Positions 6,096 through 13,551 of a DNA stretch of 44,084 nt are shown here, piece after piece; position 1 is the stretch's first letter; the number at the start of each line of letters is the position of its first letter. A model generated the notes under the pieces. The model saw nothing but the letters and a program-made list of their open reading frames with translations, was not told the DNA's origin and did not search any database. A program made the translations under genes and the position numbers. Origin of the DNA: UASB124 sp041662445 (lineage in GTDB: Bacteria; Babelota; Babeliae; Babelales; RVW-14); contig JBAZSL010000014.1 in the NCBI GenBank assembly GCA_041662445.1, positions 1 to 44,084 on the forward strand, given 5' to 3'.

Positions 6096-8117
6096 CTACT
6101 CGAGCCATGCCTTGGCGAATGATTTATAAAAATCATTGTTCTTTTCAATGATGGCATCAATGTCTTCGTGCTTAATTTTAAAAACACGCTGCCCATAATG
6201 GCTCGCATTATTGCTGTCCAGGTAAATTTCAAGGCCTTCGTGGGTGATAATAAAGTTATTTTTTAAAGGAAATTTTTTATCAAAAAGGTTATGCATTGGG
6301 GAACAGTTGCTACTTTGAATCAAGCGTGAAATTACGTCAGCAACGTCGGCATCCTTTTTGAAAAGATCGTGTGCCTGATAGAATTTTCCGGTTGTTGCAT
6401 CAATAAAAAAGCTTTTTTGTTTATCTTGCCCAACTTTGGCTTCGTCAAAAATTGTAAATTCCCTTCTCATAATTATTATGAGGTTATTTATCTGCCATAA
6501 ATCAAAATCGCACCCGTAATATTGTTCACGGTCCTTTTCAGAAATTTTACTTTGTTGAGCAAGCTTCATGTTAGTGAAAGTTTTTTTTAGCTTTTCATTG
6601 AGCTTATTTTCAGCCTCTTTATCTTTCATTTCTGAAAAACGGGGAAAGTAAATTGATACATTATTATCAGCTTTGAATATTTCTCTTGTAATTACTAATT
6701 TATCGCTAAGATCCTGTTTAAAAAAGATATAAAGATGATTATCATTTCTACGCATATAATGGCAGCAAGGGTTACACTTTCTGCACCGCTGATACCCATC
6801 CGATTTTATCATTGAACTAAACGTTGGTGCATATGCAAGATGAGCATTCTTTTTCGGATGATCCAAAATGTCATGGGACTTGAATACATTCAGCCGACCA
6901 ATTTTATCAGGATCATTGGTTAAATAATCCTTGGCAGTCTTGCCTGAATTATTTTTTATTGAAACATCTGCCCCAAAGTGGGCCAGTGTAAGGATTGTGT
7001 CGAAGCACACATCTTCTTCATGAAACAGATTTAAGATGTGGCTTATTAAGGGAGTGTTCCCATATTTATCCTGCGCATTTATCTCAGCTCCATTTTTTAG
7101 TAAAAATTTTATCATTGCAGGATCAGCCCACTGGCTCCATTTGAAGGACCTGGACCCAGCAGCCCAATGCAAGGGAGTTTCTCCATTTTCATCCCTTTCA
7201 TTCACGCTCAAACCTTTATCGAGTAAAAGCTTTATAACTTTTTTATTCTTTCCAATAACTGCTTTATGAAACAGGGTTTTCGGTTCTTTACCTAAATCTA
7301 TTCCGCCTTGTAATAACAGTCTTACGATATTTTCATGAGCACATTCCACAGCAAACGTTAATGCGCTATCACCATATTTATTCCTATGATTTACATCTGC
7401 ATCATGTTCCAAGAGAAATTTAATAATCGCCTCACTCCTTGGTACGTCATAATCGTAATGACTAACCGCCGCCTCCATCAATACCGAATTGCCATCTTCA
7501 TTCTGACAATTAACAGTTGGAATTAACGAAAAGACCAATTTGAATACGGCTTCATTTCCACTATTTGCAGCATCCAACAAAATGTTTTTATACTCGGTCA
7601 AATCAACACCCTTTTTTACCAAAAGCTCAACAAACAAAATATTTCCAGATTTAACTATCTGTCGAACCAGCCATTCGTCATCGCAATCGTTAAAGTAGGT
7701 GCCAGCATCTATTAAATGCCACAAAATGCTTCGTCGGGCTGCATAATTTTCTTCTTGTTCATCTTCTGTCCATGTCATAGCTGATGCCGGTGAAATGGTA
7801 ATTGTTCCTTGATTAAAAAATTCTATGGCAACCGTGATCGTTGCTTCATCTATAGCGCTAACATTTACTCCTTGAGCCAATAATCGTTTGACTATTGCTT
7901 CTGTCTCTACAACCCCGATGCCATTCGGGTGCTTTATCACATCAATTAGTTGATCTTCAAGCGAAGCGCCTTGATCTAAGATTGTACTCGTTTGAATTGA
8001 GTTGCCGCGGAAATCATTTGGCTTTTCTGTATCGTGCTGATTACTACATCCGCATAAGAAGATCACATGGAAGACAGATGCGCATAAAAAGATAAACTTA
8101 ATGAGCGATTTCATCAA
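6096..8117 (-). CDS. Large ankyrin-repeat lipoprotein
   Basis: 673 residues. A lipoprotein signal ends in FLCGC, so the mature protein would be lipid-anchored. A poorly conserved part (30-180) is followed by about seven ankyrin repeats (roughly 180-410) with clear cores such as GDSALTFAVECAHENIVRLLL and GETPLHWAAGS. After 420 the protein changes character. A cysteine cluster (CRKCNPCC, about residue 450) could bind zinc, followed by about 200 residues of unrecognised sequence with many charged residues. It is longer than the other ankyrin proteins here and stands alone on the minus strand. Likely an envelope-anchored interaction protein; partner unknown. Confidence 0.9.
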   Translation of the reverse strand: MMKSLIKFIFLCASVFHVIFLCGCSNQHDTEKPNDFRGNSIQTSTILDQGASLEDQLIDVIKHPNGIGVVETEAIVKRLLAQGVNVSAIDEATITVAIEFFNQGTITISPASAMTWTEDEQEENYAARRSILWHLIDAGTYFNDCDDEWLVRQIVKSGNILFVELLVKKGVDLTEYKNILLDAANSGNEAVFKLVFSLIPTVNCQNEDGNSVLMEAAVSHYDYDVPRSEAIIKFLLEHDADVNHRNKYGDSALTFAVECAHENIVRLLLQGGIDLGKEPKTLFHKAVIGKNKKVIKLLLDKGLSVNERDENGETPLHWAAGSRSFKWSQWADPAMIKFLLKNGAEINAQDKYGNTPLISHILNLFHEEDVCFDTILTLAHFGADVSIKNNSGKTAKDYLTNDPDKIGRLNVFKSHDILDHPKKNAHLAYAPTFSSMIKSDGYQRCRKCNPCCHYMRRNDNHLYIFFKQDLSDKLVITREIFKADNNVSIYFPRFSEMKDKEAENKLNEKLKKTFTNMKLAQQSKISEKDREQYYGCDFDLWQINNLIIIMRREFTIFDEAKVGQDKQKSFFIDATTGKFYQAHDLFKKDADVADVISRLIQSSNCSPMHNLFDKKFPLKNNFIITHEGLEIYLDSNNASHYGQRVFKIKHEDIDAIIEKNNDFYKSFAKAWLE

Positions 8118-8162
8118 AATCCTTATGATAAATTTTGCATTGCTTTTACCGTGATGGCGCTT

Positions 8163-8402
8163 TTAGAAATGCTTTTTGGCAAACTCTCGCCCTGAACCTG
8201 ATTTCAAATATATTTCGAATGCGGCGGCTTTAGATTCATCTCGAAATGCAAAATATGCCTCTACTTGCCATGGTCGATATTTTGCAGTATGGACAGATTC
8301 TCCATAGTTATGATCGGCAAAACGTTGTTTAAGATTTTTGGTATAGCCAATGTACCTTTGATCCGGATGATGTATCGATCTGAGGATATAAACGTAATAC
8401 AT
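8163..8402 (-). CDS. Short GIY-YIG nuclease domain protein
   Basis: 79 residues from the ATG at 8402: MYYVYILRS (GIY strand), RYIGYT (YIG), LKQRFADHN with the conserved arginine, FEIYLKSGSG with the likely catalytic glutamate, and the end EFAKKHF. It is intact and the closest relative of the fragment at 3932-3973 and the pseudogene at 5383-5654. The frame is open to 8435, but the inner ATG matches all paralogues. A GC-rich repeat lies immediately upstream (8431-8554). See 4063-4314 for family context. Confidence 0.88.
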   Translation of the reverse strand: MYYVYILRSIHHPDQRYIGYTKNLKQRFADHNYGESVHTAKYRPWQVEAYFAFRDESKAAAFEIYLKSGSGREFAKKHF

Positions 8403-8430
8403 AAATATTACAAAGTGATTAGGATGATGA

Positions 8431-8554
8431 CTCAACCCTCCTCCGCCCCGTCTTCAACGTGGCTACGGCGGGCACCTACGTCAACCTTACTTTTCAATCT
8501 TTATCTAGAAACCTTCAATGATTTGGGCCTTGGCCGCCGGAGCCTTGGCGTAGG
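8431..8554. repeat. GC-rich dispersed repeat between the GIY-YIG gene and tRNA-Gln
   Basis: Starts 'ctcaaccctcctccgccccg' and includes 'ggctacggcgggcacctacg' and 'ggccgccggagccttggcgt'. It lies against the encoded CCA end of the tRNA gene. Confidence 0.55.
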
Positions 8555-8628
8555 TGGCTGGGAAGAGAGGATTCGAACCTCTGTAACTGGATCCAGAATC
8601 CAGGGTCCTGCCACTAGACGACTTCCCA
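8555..8628 (-). tRNA. tRNA-Gln(CTG)
   Basis: Minus-strand cloverleaf: acceptor stem TGGGAAG/CTTCCCA, anticodon stem CTGGA/TCCAG with loop TTCTGGA giving anticodon CTG, and T loop GGTTCGAATCC. Discriminator G and an encoded CCA end are present (8555-8558). Confidence 0.92.
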
Positions 8629-8703
8629 ATAAATTCAATATGCTCAATTTATAACAGAATTCGTGTTTTCTGGCAATTTGCTTTTAGGAAATAAGGAGAG
8701 GAA

Positions 8704-8913
8704 ATGTATAAATTTCTGAAAACTATCTATAACAATGGCGGCCGTACGGTTATAGGGATCTTTTTACTCATACTCGGCGTCGTTGGCCTCTTCTTGCCAG
8801 CAATTCAGGGCGTATTACTTATTCTTCTGGGGTTAGCACTGTTGGGGAATAAATATGCACGTAATAAGCTTGAAAAAATGCGCTATCGCGTAAAACGTTG
8901 GTTAAAACGCTGA
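8704..8913 (+). CDS. Small two-helix membrane protein (PGPGW-like)
   Basis: 69 residues with a strong site, AAGGAGAGG, before the ATG. Two hydrophobic helices (VIGIFLLILGVVGLFLP and GVLLILLGLALLG) are joined by a short turn, and the tail is basic (RYRVKRWLKR). Layout and length fit the small PGPGW-type putative transmembrane family, though the PGPGW turn itself reads LPAIQG. It converges with the minus-strand gene at 8883-9056 and overlaps it by 31 bp. Function unknown. Confidence 0.75.
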   Translation: MYKFLKTIYNNGGRTVIGIFLLILGVVGLFLPAIQGVLLILLGLALLGNKYARNKLEKMRYRVKRWLKR

Positions 8914-9056
8914 GCGCATCTGACAACGAAAGAATCTGGCGCGATAGTAATCCCACAAAAGCGTCCACACGTTGCCGCAAGACCTATAAAAATAAAAGGA
9001 CAAACGACCACAACAGCAAGAATAAGCGCGAACGCTTTAAGGTACCAAAGTATCAT
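8883..9056 (-). CDS. Small membrane protein, translationally coupled to the 9053-9463 lipoprotein
   Basis: 57 residues. MILWYLKAFALILAVVVVCP gives one long hydrophobic helix, followed by a second shorter segment with two cysteines and a basic end. I take the ATG at 9056 because it overlaps the stop of the upstream lipoprotein as ATGA. An upstream extension to 9131 would reread the lipoprotein in another frame. Its 3' end overlaps the convergent gene at 8704-8913 by 31 bp. No family recognised. Confidence 0.5.
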   Translation of the reverse strand: MILWYLKAFALILAVVVVCPFIFIGLAATCGRFCGITIAPDSFVVRCAQRFNQRFTR

Positions 9057-9463
9057 GACGCTACCTTCTGTGTAATAAAAAGACACAATATCGTCGTGTG
9101 ACCAGGCCCCGGTTGAATTTGTATGCCACATTGCTTACGCGGCTTGCAACAAAATAAAAAGCCCTCTTGAGCTGTTGAAAGATTGGTAATATCCCACCCA
9201 GATCGTTCCATCTCACGCAGGTAGAAAGCAATGGCTTGATCGGGAGTGATTGGCCCGTTATAACGCATGAAATCTGAGTATCCATCCTGAAGCGCACGGC
9301 TCGATGTGGTCTTGAGTTTAAAATCAAGAGGAACGGGAATATCGAAATGCTTCGTAAGCTCAACACGCGCCTTGCGTGTACTGGCAAGGTCGTATTGTTT
9401 ACCACACGAAGCAAGAGAGAGCACACCCAACAGGGCGCAAAGTATAATGCGTAAACGTATCAT
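9053..9463 (-). CDS. Putative lipoprotein downstream of rplS
   Basis: 136 residues with a clear lipobox (LSLASC, Cys near residue 20). The mature part is a small mixed domain ending in a cysteine-containing strand region (FLFCCKPRKQCGIQI). Its ATG overlaps the rplS stop codon (TAATG), so it is read from the rplS message by coupling, and its own stop overlaps the next small gene. I do not recognise the domain. Confidence 0.75.
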   Translation of the reverse strand: MIRLRIILCALLGVLSLASCGKQYDLASTRKARVELTKHFDIPVPLDFKLKTTSSRALQDGYSDFMRYNGPITPDQAIAFYLREMERSGWDITNLSTAQEGFLFCCKPRKQCGIQIQPGPGHTTILCLFITQKVAS

Positions 9464-9849
9464 TATTTGGCAGGAGTTGCTTCGGCTGCCTGCATTTTCT
9501 CTTCTACGCGAGCGGCTTTACCAACACGGTCACGAAGATAATAAAGTTTTGCGCGACGTACTTTACCCATTCTGACAAGGCTGATTTCGCTGATTGAAGG
9601 AGAATAAAAAGGAAAAATTCTTTCAACACCAACGCCATTAGCGCCAATACGACGAACGGTGAACGTTGAACCAATGCCGTTACGATGAATGGCGATTACG
9701 TCGCCTTTAAATGGCTGTACGCGTTCTTTGTCGCCTTCTTTGATAATCTGGCCAACTTCGACCATATCACCGACTTTAAATGCAGGAATTTTTTTATCGT
9801 CAGTTCCAAGATTGAGAATCGTTTCGCGGGTTAAGCTGCGTGCTTTCAT
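9463..9849 (-). CDS. rplS: 50S ribosomal protein L19
   Basis: 128 residues with the L19 signatures: FKVGDMVEV near residue 25, then ERVQPFKGDVIAI, NGIGSTFTVRRI, GVGVERIFPFYSP and VRRAKLYYLRD. The length is slightly over the usual 115. L19 sits at the 30S-50S interface. Its normal neighbours (ffh, rpsP, KH protein, trmD) are present but separated from it by the 5.4-kb effector array. A promoter at 9896-9923 explains how it can be expressed independently. Confidence 0.97.
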   Translation of the reverse strand: MKARSLTRETILNLGTDDKKIPAFKVGDMVEVGQIIKEGDKERVQPFKGDVIAIHRNGIGSTFTVRRIGANGVGVERIFPFYSPSISEISLVRMGKVRRAKLYYLRDRVGKAARVEEKMQAAEATPAK

Positions 9850-9895
9850 GGACGTCCTTATTCGAAAAAGTACTTTTTCTAGTAAACAAAGCCAA

Positions 9896-9923
9896 AGTAT
9901 AGAGCAAAGCCTCTAAATGGCAA
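9896..9923 (-). promoter_or_regulatory. Strong sigma-70-like promoter for rplS
   Basis: On the minus strand TTGCCA (9918-9923) and TATACT (9896-9901) are separated by 16 bp; each matches consensus at five of six positions. The site is about 47 bp upstream of the rplS ATG. A perfect 16-bp palindrome (gaaaaagtactttttc, 9864-9879) lies between promoter and start and may shape the leader. Confidence 0.7.
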
Positions 9924-9960
9924 TTTTTATGCGAAATTACGGGCTGATTGGGCTTGTTTG

Positions 9961-10707
9961 CTATACAACGAGTGGCATAGACATATACAGCACATTGTCC
10001 ATAAGCGGATATTCTATTACCCCGGCGTCTTTGAGCATTTTGGCTATTTCTGTGTTGCCTAATTCGATAGCTCTTGAAAGCGGTGTTTCATAAGACGTGC
10101 TATAACCTTCAATTTTACCGTCTACTGACGAACCCTGGCGCCAGACGATATTTACACAACGTTGGTTAAGATTAACTTTGTGATCGATTAAGAGATGAAC
10201 AAGTTCGCTACTGCCGGATTCGATAGCGAGAACGAGAAGCGGTTTGATGACCTCTGTAATCTCAAGTGAATCAGTAGCAGAATAGCAATCTCCCTTTGAT
10301 TCCATCATATTGGTATTGATGTTGGCCCCACAGTCGATAAGTTCTTTGACCATAGGAATGTTTTTTGATCGTATGGCAAACACAAGGATGGGAGTTATCT
10401 TATTTATCGCGTGGTGCCTACGAGCATCGCACTTATGGGAAATTTCTTCAGCATCCGGCTTCGCGCCTGCATTGAGCAGAGCTTTTGTATCTTCAAGATC
10501 GTTATTTTTTACCGCCTGAATAAGAAGTTTGTCTTTATCTTCTTGCGACAATGAGACATATGGATTTGTTTGGGGCGTTGCAACTGGTGCCCCAGATTCG
10601 ATGACGGTATCAGGTGTTATAACTTTTTCGCCCGGTTCCATGGCTACAAGTGATGATGTTGCAGCGATAATGGTTATCAAAGCAAGTGTATAGTTTTTTG
10701 TTATCAT
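9961..10707 (-). CDS. Exported ankyrin-repeat protein with EPGE N-terminus
   Basis: 248 residues: a signal peptide, then the family motif MEPGEKVITP directly after the likely cleavage site. NPYVSLSQEDKDKLLIQAVKNND opens about four ankyrin repeats (60-225), with inserts between repeats. The C-terminus VLYMSMPLVV resembles that of the 10768 protein (MLYMSLPILV). The leader GGAGCCAAATAATCATG is shared with the upstream ankyrin genes. It is the last gene of the array before the rplS promoter. Likely an exported interaction protein; target unknown. Confidence 0.88.
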   Translation of the reverse strand: MITKNYTLALITIIAATSSLVAMEPGEKVITPDTVIESGAPVATPQTNPYVSLSQEDKDKLLIQAVKNNDLEDTKALLNAGAKPDAEEISHKCDARRHHAINKITPILVFAIRSKNIPMVKELIDCGANINTNMMESKGDCYSATDSLEITEVIKPLLVLAIESGSSELVHLLIDHKVNLNQRCVNIVWRQGSSVDGKIEGYSTSYETPLSRAIELGNTEIAKMLKDAGVIEYPLMDNVLYMSMPLVV

Positions 10708-10709
10708 GA

Positions 10710-10757
10710 TTATTTGGCTCCTGTGGCTTTAAGTATTTAGACGATTTCTTAATTGCC
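10710..10757 (-). pseudogene. Remnant of an ankyrin gene C-terminus
   Basis: Read on the minus strand, 48 bp align without gaps to the last 48 bp of the ankyrin gene at 11757-12590. They give GN*EIV*ILKATGAK* against GNTEIINLLKAAGAQ*. Two internal stops show it is dead. The remaining GGAGCCAAATAATC serves as the Shine-Dalgarno region of the next gene. Confidence 0.8.
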
Positions 10758-10767
10758 TGTTTGCTTT

Positions 10768-11754
10768 TTACACAAGAATTGGCAAGGACATGTACAACAT
10801 TCTTTCCACAAAAAGCTTCTCTTGAGCGCCAGCTTCTTTGAGCATCTTGATTATTTCAGCATCTTGCCTGACTATTGCGACCATAAGCGCAGTGGTTGTG
10901 TAATCTGGTAATGATGTAAGCTGTGTTGGGATGTTGGGATCGGCATGTGCTTGTAGGAGAAGCCGAACGATTTCTGTGCGGCCACATTCGGCGGCCAGCA
11001 TGAGGACGGGAGCGTGCGCAAGTGATTCATCAGTAGCAGTAACCCCATCTTTAACAAACAAGCTGTTTGATTTGAAGGTGCCGATGGCATTAGGGTTTGC
11101 TTTTGCTACTTCAAGAAGGAATTTTACATCTTCGATATTATTGTTGAGCACTGCTTGAATAAGAAATTTTTCTTTTTCCCGCTCAGATGCTTGTAGAATG
11201 TGGCGGTAGTGCTTGATATCTTTCTGAAACAACTTTTGGTAATTTTCGGGGCTCAAGCCGCCTTTGTCGAATATGATTTGAGTATCGATAATTACTTGTG
11301 CAGTATCGTTATGTCCATTTTGACGTGCTAATTTTAGTGCCTCATCAAAATCTTCACTATGACCAGTTCCTGCATCGATGATCATTTCAACAATCTGTGT
11401 CGCCCCTACCTCAGCAGCCCGAACTAGCGCATCGGTACAATCATACGCACCAGCATCAAGAAGCATTTTTGCCATAGTAATATCATTTCTTGCGGCTGCT
11501 AAAGCCAATGGATTCCGACCAGATAAATTTATATCAGCACCTGCCTCAATAAAATAACAAGCCTTTTCAACATCGCCTTGCGACACGGCATCAAGGAGTC
11601 CAGCGTCTTTTTCTTTTTCTGACAGCGCAAGATATGGATTTTGCGGTTGTTCAGCAAAAGCTGGTGGTGGAATTTCACCCGGTTCGATGGCAGCGCTAAG
11701 TGACGCAAATAATGCAACAACTGTGAATGCGAAAGTTTCATTTATAGACATCAT
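10768..11754 (-). CDS. Exported ankyrin-repeat protein with EPGE N-terminus
   Basis: 328 residues (two adjacent ATGs at the start). Signal peptide, then AIEPGEIPPP and NPYLALSEKEKDAGLLDAV. There are two blocks of ankyrin repeats (about 45-145 and 195-310), with a linker containing the distinctive DIKHYRHILQASEREKEK. The C-terminus passes the position where the neighbouring gene ends (AGAQ, stop): here AGAQ continues as EKLFVERMLYMSLPILV. Only 2 bp separate its ATG from the stop of the 11757 gene, whose last codons supply the ribosome site. Exported interaction protein. Confidence 0.88.
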   Translation of the reverse strand: MMSINETFAFTVVALFASLSAAIEPGEIPPPAFAEQPQNPYLALSEKEKDAGLLDAVSQGDVEKACYFIEAGADINLSGRNPLALAAARNDITMAKMLLDAGAYDCTDALVRAAEVGATQIVEMIIDAGTGHSEDFDEALKLARQNGHNDTAQVIIDTQIIFDKGGLSPENYQKLFQKDIKHYRHILQASEREKEKFLIQAVLNNNIEDVKFLLEVAKANPNAIGTFKSNSLFVKDGVTATDESLAHAPVLMLAAECGRTEIVRLLLQAHADPNIPTQLTSLPDYTTTALMVAIVRQDAEIIKMLKEAGAQEKLFVERMLYMSLPILV

Positions 11755-11756
11755 GG

Positions 11757-12590
11757 TTATTGAGCTCCTGCAGCTTTGAGTAAGTTGATAATTTCTGTGT
11801 TACCATTTTCTGTTGGGCAATCCGCGGATGCTTGTGCATTGAAATGCGCCCATTTGAGGGCATCAGCTATGTAACATGAATGCATTTTTCCCGTATCGAG
11901 AAGTAACTTGACGACTTCGCTATGCCCCTCTTTGGCGGCATCAATCAATGCATTGCTGCCATTAATACCCTCATTCCAATAGCTTGGATCAGCTTGAGCA
12001 TCAAGAAGCAGCTTAACCACATCGGTTTTGCCGCTTGCAGCAGCTGCAATTAAAGCATCATTGAGATAGGGATTTTTTGCATCGATCAACAATTTGACTA
12101 TTTCAGCATGACCTCTTCCAGCTGCATAGGAGATTGCCCAAAAGCAGTGGGCATTGGCATGATGCTCGATAAGCGTTTTGACGACATTTGTATGGCCATT
12201 TAATGATGCATATATGAGAGGGGTAAAGAAGCCAAAATATTCAGGTGTTAGCGCACCATTTATAGTTGCATCTACATGTGCACCTTTATCAAGAGCTAAC
12301 TCAACGATGTTCTGACGACCATGCCAAGCGGCTGAAATTAAAACGCAATCGGGATTTGCTCCAGCAGCAATAAGCGAGCGAACAACGGAGGCATTCCCCA
12401 ATTCTGCTTCATCTGCTGCAAAAGCGTTTTTCTCTTCCTGCGATAACTGCTTAAAATGGGCCACTCTTTCTTGAAGGGCCTTATCGCCTTCAATACTCGT
12501 TTGTGGCGTGACTTCTCCTGGCTCAACGGCGCCAAGTGATGCAAATAATACAACAAACGTGAATGCGTAAATTTTGTTTGTAGTAATCAT
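11757..12590 (-). CDS. Exported ankyrin-repeat protein with EPGE N-terminus
   Basis: 277 residues: a signal peptide, the AVEPGEVTPQ motif, then six to seven ankyrin repeats filling most of the protein (about 55-275), for example GFFTPLIYASLNGHTNVVKT and GSNALIDAAKEGHSEVVKLL. It ends LLKAAGAQ. It starts 2 bp after the stop of 12593-13411, and its own GGAGCTCAATAACC end is the ribosome site for the next gene. It is the fullest ankyrin solenoid of the array. Confidence 0.9.
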   Translation of the reverse strand: MITTNKIYAFTFVVLFASLGAVEPGEVTPQTSIEGDKALQERVAHFKQLSQEEKNAFAADEAELGNASVVRSLIAAGANPDCVLISAAWHGRQNIVELALDKGAHVDATINGALTPEYFGFFTPLIYASLNGHTNVVKTLIEHHANAHCFWAISYAAGRGHAEIVKLLIDAKNPYLNDALIAAAASGKTDVVKLLLDAQADPSYWNEGINGSNALIDAAKEGHSEVVKLLLDTGKMHSCYIADALKWAHFNAQASADCPTENGNTEIINLLKAAGAQ

Positions 12591-12592
12591 GA

Positions 12593-13411
12593 TTATTGTG
12601 CTCCAGCGTTTTGAGTTGCCATATGGTGATAGCGTTTTACAAGGGCATGAAACTGATCAATTGAGATTGGCAGATGATGGTCATCATCCGAAATTGAAAA
12701 AAGTCGCGTGTTGTATTTGTCAAAAAATGATAGGTGTTTGACCACTCTCGTTTGTACTTCTGTTGTACTTGCATATTGATGGTAACTACCATCACATCCG
12801 ACGTTGCATTGACAGCAATCGGACCGATGGCAATGACAGGAATATGGGTGATATGCATAAAGGGGATAGCTATGGTAGCTAACTTTTTGTTCTGAAGTTA
12901 CTTCAATATGATCAACATCAGCCCATGTAAAAGACGCAAATTGATGCCGTTCATCAAAGAACGTAAGTCCATCTGCATTGAGGGTGATGTAATGTACTTT
13001 GTGCGCTTTAAGTTCAGCGTAATGTTGATGTGCATTTGTGGCCAAATATACGCCAAGAGCCATCAGTGCAGGCCCCGCCAGGTTACCCGGAAATGCTGCC
13101 AAACAAGTAGTTGCAATGCCAGCGCCCATTCCACCAATCGCGCCAAGTGCTTTAAGTACCACACACGTCATATCAGGATCGGTATACAAAATAAGGGTAT
13201 TTTTCCCGTCGTGTTGATATTCGATGTGGCCATTGCCGTAGCGGTAGGCAAAATCCTCGATGTAGACATCATGTGATTGCTCAGAAGATATATTTTTTTC
13301 TGTTGTTGTTGCGTCAGTTGATGGTGTAGCTGTTCCCGGTTCGATGGCAGCACCAAGTGGCGTGAGCGCTGCAATAAATGTGATGATTGTAAGAATACGT
13401 AACGTTTTCAC
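12593..13411 (-). CDS. Exported/membrane protein with PH-like domain and Cys/His-rich insert
   Basis: 272 residues with the same signal peptide and EPGT motif as its ankyrin neighbours but no ankyrin repeats. Residues about 80-130 form two hydrophobic helices (LKALGAIGGMGAGIATTCLA and LAGPALMALGVYLAT). The rest looks like a bacterial PH-like domain: ITLNADGLTFFD, FTWADVDHIEV, then LSFFDKYNTRLFSI and a final helix. It is interrupted by a Cys/His-rich loop (CHCHRSDCCQCNVGC) that may bind metal. It ends in NAGAQ, which encodes the ribosome site for the next gene. The PH-like call is my inference from strand pattern. Confidence 0.7.
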   Translation of the reverse strand: MKTLRILTIITFIAALTPLGAAIEPGTATPSTDATTTEKNISSEQSHDVYIEDFAYRYGNGHIEYQHDGKNTLILYTDPDMTCVVLKALGAIGGMGAGIATTCLAAFPGNLAGPALMALGVYLATNAHQHYAELKAHKVHYITLNADGLTFFDERHQFASFTWADVDHIEVTSEQKVSYHSYPLYAYHPYSCHCHRSDCCQCNVGCDGSYHQYASTTEVQTRVVKHLSFFDKYNTRLFSISDDDHHLPISIDQFHALVKRYHHMATQNAGAQ

Positions 13412-13551
13412 GTTAACCCCCCAAAATTAGTCCTATAGAAATCCCCAAAAACGACCTCTATCAGTTTATAACGCATTAACGCGTATCACAAACGGGTGCG
13501 AGCTGGTGCTATATGTGAATTGCAAATTGAATTAGTTCCACCCCACTCCCC

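Noticed and set aside
8265..8654. 129-codon plus-strand frame
   Set aside because: It crosses a GIY-YIG gene, a repeat and tRNA-Gln on the opposite strand and has no motif or ribosome site.
9061..9426. 121-codon minus-strand frame overlapping the lipoprotein gene
   Set aside because: It overlaps 9053-9463 almost fully in another frame; the latter has a lipobox and start/stop coupling with rplS, and this one has no such support.
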